Assembly (NCBI GenBank): GCA_022432975.1
Contig: CM039502.1
Coordinates: 28,063,205-28,127,204 of the forward strand
Direction of reading: 5' to 3'
DNA from: Begonia masoniana
Taxonomy: Eukaryota > Streptophyta > Magnoliopsida > Cucurbitales > Begoniaceae
Length of the DNA: 64,000 bases
Positions 55,300 through 64,000 of the stretch are shown here, one piece after another. The stretch's first letter is position 1. Each line of letters opens with the position of its first letter. The position numbers and the translations under genes are program-made. The notes beneath the pieces are model-generated. The model was not told where the DNA came from. It was given only the letters and a program-made list of their open reading frames with translations, and searched no databases.

Positions 55300-56760
55300 A
55301 TTTTCCTATATGAATAGTCTTCACAACCATCGCTTATGTTTATCAACATTGATCAACTCTCATGATCACACATCCCTTGGTTTTAGACACTGGGGAAAAA
55401 CTCTCCTCATAATCCATGTCATATTGCTAAGAGAATCATTTAGCAACCAAGCGAGCTTTATATCACTCAATGGACCAACCAGATTTAGTTTTGATGCTAT
55501 ACATTCAACGAGAGCCAATTACAGTCTTTCCCAAAGGAAGGGGAATGATATCCCAAGTACCCATTTTGTATAGAGCAGAGAGTTCTTCAGTCATTGTCTG
55601 CTACCACAAATGATCAAGAACACCTCTTTATATGAAGAGGGCTTTAAAAGATTATGAATAGGAGCCAAAAAAGAAGAAAATGAAGCTAAATAAGTAAAGT
55701 AGACAAAACTAGTTAATTGAGTGGACTTACGAGTTCATTGAGGATAACGAGGAGGAGGATCTGCTATCACAGAAGCATCTTGGGAAGTAGTAAGAAGAAA
55801 CGGAACATCAATAAGTTGAGAGCCTTTATCTGTAGAGTTAGAAGTATCTGCCCTGCAAGAATCATCATTAGAAAAAGGAATGTTTGAAGGATCTAAGTCA
55901 TGGATTATATGAGTTAGGGATCATTTGGGTCATTACATAATGTATCAATATGAGTTAGGTCAGACTTTTTATGATTAGAAGAGTCAAAGGGAATAGAATA
56001 GAATGAAATATGTTCAAGAAACATAACATGACGAGAAATATAAAGTTTTTGACTAATAGGATCATAACACTGGTATCCCTTTTGACCTTACCATAACCAA
56101 GAAAAACACAAAGGGCAGAATGAGAAGTAAGTTTGCTACATTCAACATGAGGTCGAATAACGAGTTAGAGTAATCAGGAACATGACAATGTAATTTTTCA
56201 AAGGGTGACAAACCTAAAGTGATGGAAGAAGGAATTCTGTTGCAACTGTAAAGATTCCTTCTTCCCAAAAAATCACTACGAACATAGGCAGATAACAAAA
56301 GAGAACGTGCAATTTCAACAATATGTTTATGATTTCTTTCTACAACGTCATTTTGTTCAGGTGTTCAGTATAACAGGTTTGGTGGAAAGTCTCATCTAAA
56401 TCAAATAATTGAAAAAATCTATTAGAGGTATATTCACTGCCCAAGTCACATCGAAAACATTCGATAACAACATTATATTGGGTTTTGACAAAAGTACGAA
56501 ATAGATGATAAATTCCCAAAAAGACAGAACAGTGTTTCATAAGATAAACCCAACAATAACGAGTACAATCATCAATGAAAAAGACATAGTATTGTGATCT
56601 TCTCTTTGAGGGAACAAGTGCAGGTCCCCATACATCATAATGAATTAATCAAATGATGTTAGAGAAACAAAAGCACTTTTATTAAAAGGCAAAGTAGAAA
56701 ATTTAGGCAACTTGCAATCACAATAGTCAAATATTATGAATTTGCAATTTTTCTAAAGCT
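55300..56760 (-). pseudogene. Ty1/copia integrase and RT-start remnant
   Basis: Minus-strand copia pol fragment. 56540-56340 encodes FRTFVKTQYNVVIECFRCD and LGSEYTSN (integrase core, second acidic residue). 56298-56062 encodes RIPSSITLGLSPFEKLHCHV, a damaged FGCTCFV-like stretch and FFLVMVRSKGIPVL (end of integrase). 55560-55330 encodes GTWDIIPLPLGKTVIGSRWM and YKARLVAK, the start of copia RT. Stops and frameshifts separate the parts; it is inactive and is interrupted on the right by LTR K copy 2. Confidence 0.82.
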
Positions 56761-56802
56761 CTTGTAGATGCCAAGTACTTTACATGAGAAGTAGAGACAT
56801 GT

Positions 56803-58817
56803 TGTAAAAATCAATATTTTTAAGATTTTTGTCTAATTTAAAGTATGAATGTAATTTATAAATTTATGAAGTGAAGAGGCTAAAGTGCAAATAATAAAAG
56901 TTGTATTAAAATAGGGTTTGAGAAACCCTATTCCCTCATTTGGGCATATAGTGGCTGCCGCAAGTGAGAGAGAGAAGGAGGAGAGCGGTTTTCGTTCATG
57001 CAAGCCGTCGAGTTTCGAGGCTTGAGTTACGTTCACAAGACAACGTTCATCAACCTTTGTGAAGGAGCTTCGACTATTGGTAAGTGTTTTCCCTCTATTT
57101 TTAGGTTAGATATTAGGGTTTTAGGTTGGAGATGGATTCAAGCAATGGATCTTGATTCCATTGATTATTCTTGATTTATTGGTGTATTTAGAGTGTATGC
57201 AGGTTTAATCGCCGTTTGGTGGTGAAAGACAAGGGGAATGGTGAGTTTCACAAACTAACCTTCCCTGGAATCAACTTAGAGGTCGACAGTTCAAGAGAAG
57301 TGTTGACTGGTCGTGCATTCTAGAAATGACCCGAGAGCTGAAAGTGTCGACACTTCAGAGGAAGTGTCGACCAGGGATGTTTCATTTTTAAAAGATGTCA
57401 ACACTTTAGAAGGAAGTGTCGACTGCTAGTGTAAAATTGACTAGAACCTGAGAGTTTGGGGTGTCGACACTTCAGAGGAAGTGTCGACCGAGCAAGTGTT
57501 AACATTTGTGGATGAAGTGTCGATCGCAAGTTCATTTTGAGTTGGAACCCAAGAGCTATAAAGTGTCAACCGATAGGATGAGGTGTTGACCACAACCAAA
57601 CCCGATTGTTCTAAGCGTCAACCGACCCACTTAAGGTGTCGACCGTACGAATTTTAATTAAAGGAAATTTTGTTACCGAGGCATGTAGCGTCGAGGTGAA
57701 GTTCCAGTCATTTATAGTGTTAGGGATTGAGTACTTAACCCGGTCTAGGACCAATCCTAGTGTCTTCCCTTAGTGATTAGTGAGATAATCATAACTTTGG
57801 TTTTGTTTTAGGCTCAGACGACTTCGAGGATTTTGAGTCGGTTGCTGAGGTTGCACCTCTAGTTGGAAGATTGAGCGCTCGGCGTAAAGGTATGGGTTTT
57901 ATATTATTTGCATTACATTGCATGATTTTTATGAAAACTCTATTTTGATAAGCTATCACCCATTAAAACCTGACGGGGCTCAGTCGCCAGTACGTCAGTC
58001 TTTTACGTGTATATATGTCTGATTTACACATTTACCATTGATGCATAGTTTTATTATTGTTTTGATAGAGGATAGATCTTCACGATACTTTAGACAGTCT
58101 CGGTGTCAAAGTATTAAGAGGACATCCTAGTACACCTTCTACTACGTGAAAGTTGTCATGTTTGCACGTTACAAAATGGATAATAAGGGGTGATGACGCA
58201 CTCCTTGAGTTTTCAATTTATAAACCCGATCAGGATATTATTACTTGTTTATTATCGTTCATACGGGTTGCTTCATAGATGACCATTGTACACCAACAAC
58301 TCGAGTAATGAGGTTGGATCTTTGGATCGCATGTTACTTGATTCTACTTTCTGACTCATGAGGAATTGTTGGACTTCGATCACTGCCTTTTTGTGTTATG
58401 TGCTGGACGGACCCTTAAGCGACCCTCTTTTTTCACTAAGGTGAATTTTTATAAGATAAGTACAATGATGACGTATTTTTGTATGGTCGTCTATGTATGT
58501 GACAATGTTGAATTTAATGTTGCATCAGTGGCTTGTGGAGCCTATTTCTGTAAAACGTTGAAAATGAGTATTCATGAGATGGTGTTTGAAAATCATTTTG
58601 ATATTGCATCATGTTTGAAATGAAAAGTAAAAGAAGCTTTACATGCATTTAATATAGCATTTCTACTGAGTTAGTCACTCACCCCAACAACTCTCTACTC
58701 TTTCAAGAAAGAACAAGAGCAGTGAGTACCCTGAGCTTGGAAGTAGTTAACTTTACTTATTTTTTTCTGCATTTGAGTGTTTAGTTTCCCTTAGTGAGAG
58801 CTTATCTATGTTTAGTT
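56803..58817 (+). mobile_element. LTR K, copy 2 (3' truncated)
   Basis: Starts TGTAAAAATCAATATTTTTA and follows copy 1 to about GTGAGAGCTTATCTATGTTT, where copy 1 continues for another ~220 bases. It has candidate intron 1 57080-57817 (GTAAGT ... GGCTCAG) and a conserved exon 57818-57889 before GTATGG; the last acceptor is changed to TTTCAAG. GTGTCGACAC palindromes lie at 57275-57660. Confidence 0.7.
57275..57660 (+). repeat. GTGTCGACAC palindrome-rich region in LTR K copy 2
   Basis: More than ten diverged occurrences of GTGTCGACACTTCAGAGGAA / AGTGTCGACC. The counterpart in copy 1 (48438-48720) has the same words in fewer, differently arranged copies. Confidence 0.75.
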
Positions 58818-58824
58818 TCCAATA

Positions 58825-61800
58825 AACAGTCGTAATACGTAATTCATTAACCTAATAAATGTGTTAGGCGCATTAGACAATCCAAAGGGCATGACTAACT
58901 ACTCATAAAGTCCATATTTTGTTTTGAAAGCGATTTTCCACTCGTGTCCTTTTTTGGCTTTTTCATATGAATTTGATAATATTCATTCTTTAAATCAATT
59001 TTTGAGAATAAACATGCATCATATAACTCACCAAGCATGTCATCTAACATTGGTATACGATGTCGGTACTTTATCGTTATTTTATTGATTGCTCAGCAAT
59101 CCACGCACATCCTCCATGATTTGTCCTTCTTTGGTACCAATATCACGGGTTTCGAGCATGAACTTAGACTTTCTTTCACTAGACCCTTGCAACCAACTCG
59201 TCCACTTGCCTTTAATTTCCATTGTTTCCTCCAGATTTGCTTGATATGCCGGTTGGTTAGGAATTGTTGCACCCGGGATGAAATTGATTTGATGCTTGAT
59301 TCCTTTAAGTGGTGATACTCCTTTCGGTAACTCCTCCTGAAATACATCCTAAACTCCTACAAAAGAGAAATCGCAGCACTTGAAAGAGAATTTGGTAAGT
59401 CGTTAGATGATAAATAAATATCTTTATATAAAAGTAAAATCATCTCAGGCTTATCCTCATCAACACAATTTGTTTCTCACTCGACTTTTGTTCTCTCTCC
59501 CCCTTGATTTTTCTCTCTTGTTCCTCAATTTTTATCTCTTTCTCCCTCTTTGTACCCTTTTCAACTATTTTTCTTTCTCCACCTTCTTTCTCTTTCTCGG
59601 CCTTTTGTTCAACTATATTTTTTTTCACATTTTTCTTTCTCCCTCTCGACCTTAATGATTTGAAATTCCTTCGCGATCCTCTCTTGGTTTTTAATTGCCT
59701 CCTGCGACTTTGATGGTGTAAGGATCACTGTTTTTCCATTATAAAACAATGAATACTTATTGTTGTAACCATTATGTTTGACGTTTTGATAGAATTATCA
59801 AGGTCTCTCCAAAAGTATGTGTGTAGCTTGCATCGACACTACATCATATAAAACTTTATCTTTGTACCTTTCAATTGATAAAGGAACTTCTACTTGTTTA
59901 GTCACCTTGATTTCTCCACAATCGCTTAACCATTGCAAGTTGTATGGCTTTGGATGTTATTCGATTTTCAAATTCAACTTTTGGACTAGTAATGTACTTG
60001 CTGCAACTCTCATATCAATGATTACTTTGTTGTGTACGTAGCATCTTGTATGGAATATATGTTCATGTTGTACTTTGTCTACATCCTCCTTAGGTTACGC
60101 ATTCAATACCCGCTTGGTAACTAAAAGATCTCATTTTACCAGTGCCTCCACTTCAACGTCACTACAATTTTCAAGTGGTGGCATCTCATCATCACTCAAA
60201 CTCACACTCTCCACATCGTCATTGTCCTTCAAAATCATAGTTCTTTTATTTAAACAATTTGAAGCTATGTGTCCAAACTCTTGTTACCGAAAGCACTTAA
60301 TCTCTCGAGTTCTAATTAGGTTTGAAGTCTCGGCCTTAGCTTTTTACGGTAACACTTAATTGTTGGCCACGGATTTTCCCTTAGAATCCTCTATTGGTTT
60401 TGGTTTCTCATTTTTCCAATTTGTTTATCAAGTTGAGGTCGATGTTGTACCCACTCTAGTACTTCTCTTAGCCTTTAGTTGTCGCTCAACCTTGATTGAT
60501 TTGTGTAGCAACTCCTCCATGTTGATGTAGAGTTGTAAATCCACCACATCTGCAATTTCACGATTCAATCCATCAATAAATCAAGTCATAGTGGCTTCCT
60601 TGTCTTCTTCCACATTAGCCCTTAACATGCCTACCTCCATCTCTTTATGACACTCCTACACACTTTTGAAATCTTATGTCAAATTTTGGAGCTTTCGACA
60701 CACGTCTCTATAGTAATATGATGGAACATACCTCTTTTTCATGTGGGCCTTCAAGTCTTCCCATGTACGGAATTTGTGCTTCACCATTCCTCCTCTAGTT
60801 CTTAACTAGTTGGTCCCACCAAATACAAGCGTAGTCTGTGAACTCCATGGTAATCATCTTTAGCTTCTTATCCTCTGAGTAATTTTGAAATTCAAATATC
60901 ATGTCTACTTTTCATTCCCAATCTAAATAACCCTCGGGTCGTTCTTCCCTTGGAAATGTGGAATATTTACCTTAATATTTCATAAATTGTTGTCTCTTGG
61001 TTTGTCTCCTAATTCCTTTCCTTTGGATAATAATCACTATACTTTTCAAATTTTTCATCAAGATCCCTCTTTTGTCGTGCATGGTCAGGGGTTGGAGTTT
61101 CCAATCATTCCATTCTCCAGGGTAAAGCCGTGTGTTGATCTAGCATGACTTTCATCAACAATTTTAAATCAATGTCGTTGTGCCCCTAACTCATTATTTT
61201 CGACCAAAAGAATCAAACAAAGAAAAATTGTTAGTTATCAACAAAGAATTCAACTTTATGGTCATCACATTCTCCCTCATGTGTTTATACTCTATGGATG
61301 TTACTCCACTTTTGTTTCACTCGAAATATGGCCTTTATACGATAATCTCTCACTCTTACATTTTACCTCTCGATCTCCCTTTTAGTTTTTTACGTAAGAA
61401 CTTGATCGGTGGTAAAAATTCACACCTTTAAGCTCAAAATTCAAACATTAAAGAATGACTAAATCAAGAGTAGAATTTTGAATAAATTTCAAAGACAACA
61501 ACATCTCAAAGACTTGAATTGAATGATCTAAATTGATGATAAACAATTTCTGAATGCTAAGAAAAAGTGAAGATTTTTTAAAAGAAAACATTTACTTCCC
61601 TTTTTTTTTTACCTTTGCGACTTTCAAGCAAAGAAGAAAGATTTTTTTTTTACTTGCAAATTTCCAAGAAGACGAAATAAAAAGAGTAGAAAATATTGAT
61701 AAAAATCAAATCTTGAATGTTTTGCTAGGAGAGAAATCACGAAATTTTTTTTTTTTTTTTTTTTACTTTTGACAACTCTTTTTTTATGAGGAAGGAAAAA

Positions 61801-61869
61801 TAAAGAAGAAAGCCAACAAAATGATAAAGATAGCTTTTTGAATCAAGAGGCCAAAGCTTTTATACCAAC
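58825..61869 (-). pseudogene. Ty3/gypsy remnant I: gag, protease and RT start
   Basis: Minus-strand element, 5' part only. From the primer-site-like GTTGGTATAAAAGC (61869-61856) downwards: gag starting near 61194, a broken zinc knuckle (~60300; CFR-QEFGHIASNC), and a long protease/linker region. The linker has NIFHTRC-like and KQVEVPLSIERYKDKVLYDV signatures (~60060-59840). RT starts at 59347-59093 (GLVKESLSSCSKPVILVPKK, WRMCVDC) and continues in broken frames to FGLSNAP at ~58880. The rest of pol is missing where LTR K copy 2 begins. Many stops; inactive. Confidence 0.82.
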
Positions 61870-62720
61870 TGATTCGAACCTTAGATATTAGGAGATCCGA
61901 GACCCTTCAACACACGGAATAGTTCAAACAAACGTCTTTTTTATTCAAGAATAAAGAATGAACTAGACCTCAATTGAAGAATTCGATGGAACCGTAATTA
62001 TCAAAACAGGAGCTTGACAAAGACCAAGCGAGATTCTTCAAGCGTGACTTGAAGAATATTGATGTTCTTCACAAAGAACCAAAAAGAAATTCTCTAAAAA
62101 AAATCAATTTTTAATTCAAACTTATTCATTAAAATTGAATGGTGTTTGCTTTTAAATAGGCTACACGTTTAACTAAAACTACATGCTAAAAGAAAAGAAA
62201 TAAATGATAAAAATAACTAAGAAATTTGTGAGATAATGATCCTTTGCATGATTGGATGTGATCTCATATTTAAACTCCGTTTGAATATGATTTGAATTGA
62301 TTTGAGTAGATTCAGTCGAATAAGATCTTCCTACGAGATTTGCATGATTTGCATGCACTTGTGCATGTGACTTTTAATCATCGTATGAGCATGTGTTTAG
62401 CGCATGTCTTTTTTAATTATTACATGTGCAAGTACGTTGCACCCTTCTTTTTTAGTTATTATATGAGCATGTGCGCCGCACCCTCTCCAAATCTTCACGT
62501 ATCTTCGGTCTCCTTTGCTACAACTTGATTATCTTTAATCCTCAACATATTCACTAGTTTTGGATCAATTTTCCACGACTCCCCTCTCTTGGATCTCTAA
62601 AATCAATCATTGCAAAACCTCATTCATTTCTTAGCTTTGGATTGCGTCATTGGGCCACCAATGTTTTCAATCGGATCTTTGCTATTGGGCTTGGGTTTGG
62701 TGGCTCCTTGAATCACATCA
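61870..62720 (-). repeat. 5' LTR of gypsy remnant I
   Basis: 851 bases from TGATTCGAACCTTAG to GCTCCTTGAATCACATCA on the plus strand, directly after the primer-site-like sequence. The ends TGAT...ATCA are inverted. Copia integrase sequence resumes just beyond it at about 62740, showing the right border. No second LTR was found. Confidence 0.65.
62355..62490 (+). repeat. ~39-bp degenerate tandem repeat in LTR I
   Basis: About three units with CATGTGY..GCRC and CTTCTTTTTTAGTTATTATA. Confidence 0.6.
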
Positions 62721-62739
62721 TCTTTGGATAAGATTTGAG

Positions 62740-63330
62740 TTTATCTTGTTTTATATGTGCATGTGCAACACATCTCTTAGATTTGAATAATTTGCAGGAT
62801 AATCATACCATATTCCAAATGGAGTCTTGAAATCAATGCTGCAGAAGATACAAATTTATTAAGTAACATGTTGTTTTAACTGTTTCTGCCCATAACGATC
62901 TAGGTAGCCCAGCGGTTAGAAGCATGTACTATACGCTATGTTGAGGTGTGTAGCTCATTATATGGTTTCTCACTATTCCCTCTTACAAAAATTATTAAAT
63001 TTCTCTGAGCAACATTTCATTCCATTATCGGTTCTTAGTTTATTGACTCTTTAGCTAGTTTGATTTTCAACTATTTTCTTCCAGGTTTTGAAAATTTCAA
63101 AGATCTAATCTTTAGTGTACATACGATAGACGTAGACTTATCTTGAAAAATCATGTACGATAGCTACAAAATAATGAGATCCACCTTTTGAAGGAAGTTT
63201 CTCTAACCCAAAACATCAGAGTGAATATAATCCAAAACAATGCGTGTGTAATTTTAGAGAACTTAACTTTGTTGCTCTCAGCGAGTATACAATTCTTATA
63301 GAACTTCAGACTGAGGACTTTGTTTTGTTA
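62740..63330 (-). pseudogene. Ty1/copia integrase remnant
   Basis: Minus strand, from 63240 down: VWDYIHSDVLG (first acidic part of the core), a long damaged core with KFSKPGRK, then GIVRNHIMSYTPQHSV (normally TPQQNG), and FKTPFGIWYDYPANYSNLRD just before the LTR at 62720. Frameshifts and stops throughout. It is the target into which gypsy remnant I inserted. Confidence 0.78.
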
Positions 63331-64000
63331 CAAAAAGCCCAACACACATAAATGTAAGGCTTCATTTCATGCCCATTTTCCGGTGGGTAAAAATGAGAGG
63401 GTCTAGTAGAAAGATGAGTTAGGGGAGGTGGCCGAGAATGCTATTGAAGAGTGGTGGAACTATCAAATCAATATGAATCTATTTGAAATAATCTTTAGTT
63501 GATTAAAAACTTCCTAATTGGATCACCGTGAATTAGCATTCCCATTGTTCCTAATTTCTAGAACTTAGTTATGTTTTGTAAATTATGAATATTGTCAGGT
63601 GAGGCTAGAATTAGGATTTTTCACATTTCTATTTCTTTTTTTTTTTTTTTTTGTTGAGGAGCTGCCTAGATGTGTTTGATTGATCAGTTAATTCTATACA
63701 ATTAATTATTGTTTTAATATCTATATCTGCTTAAATTTTGTCACGTAGATATTAAGTTTTAATCTCCATAAAATATCTTTACCCTTGTTTAAAAAAATCA
63801 AAAAGTTCCTTAGTCAAGCCCTATTACCATTGACGTTACACGAGAGGGGGATTGGTAAGAAATAAATGACATGCTTTTAACCTTAATTCAAATTACACAT
63901 ATTCAGTTTTTTGACTACCTACAGAATTTGAATTTCTTAGATTTTTTAGCATCACTCCAAGTATGATTAAAGTAGTTCCCGGCAGAATTGTGTTCTACAT
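63331..64000. other. No gene seen
   Basis: AT-rich with a poly-T run near 63640. No recognisable coding or repeat structure. Confidence 0.5.

Overview
This window is plant nuclear DNA, most likely from an eudicot with a repeat-rich genome; I cannot name the species. The evidence is a GDSL esterase/lipase first exon with a plant splice donor, Ty3/gypsy and Ty1/copia elements with tRNA-iMet primer sites, MULEs, and a 5S-carrying TRIM. Only the first ~850 bases hold a recognisable host gene. Nearly everything else is transposable elements nested in one another.

Layout. 1-850: start of a GDSL gene on the minus strand, which runs off the left edge. 1704-8817: complete but multiply broken Ty3/gypsy chromovirus (A, minus; TSD TAGAG). 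9669-10844: Pack-MULE carrying two exons and the intron of an ENTH-domain gene. 11807-~21175: old gypsy element (R) holding two solo LTRs, B (12598-15778) and C (17676-19984). 21190-22560: MULE transposase pseudogene. ~24850-32120: degenerate Tekay-like element (J) holding solo LTR D (26392-29012) and an 8-bp repeat array. 32440-37150: copia fragments in opposite orientations, holding solo LTR E (33232-35576). 37150-38996: truncated LTR F, same family as E and inverted to it. 39383-47008: complete non-autonomous element G with 2.8-kb LTRs and no coding capacity. 47986-50088 and 56803-58817: two copies of LTR family K. 50821-51700: Cassandra-like TRIM. 52614-53317 and beyond: short minus-strand element H. 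55300-63330: copia and gypsy remnants with a recognisable 5' LTR (61870-62720).

The observation I find most interesting cuts across these elements. LTRs B, C, D, E, F and G (both copies) share an RNA-processing layout on the element's sense strand. An upstream intron ends in TAG|G or TAG|A; a middle exon of 45-58 nt follows; then an AGGTAAGT-type donor followed by GGCCTAC; then a second intron with a TACTAAG-like branch point and a TGTAG acceptor. After the acceptor, a short acidic reading frame with the same phase runs to a stop about 14-17 codons later. A has the second intron only, and K has an analogous two-intron layout. This suggests an ancestral spliced leader inside the LTR, kept while the rest of the LTR diverged.

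Most of the solo LTRs and complete elements have perfect 5-bp target duplications, so their borders are reliable. Borders of J, K, H and F are only partly resolved. Transcription and splicing are inferred from sequence alone.
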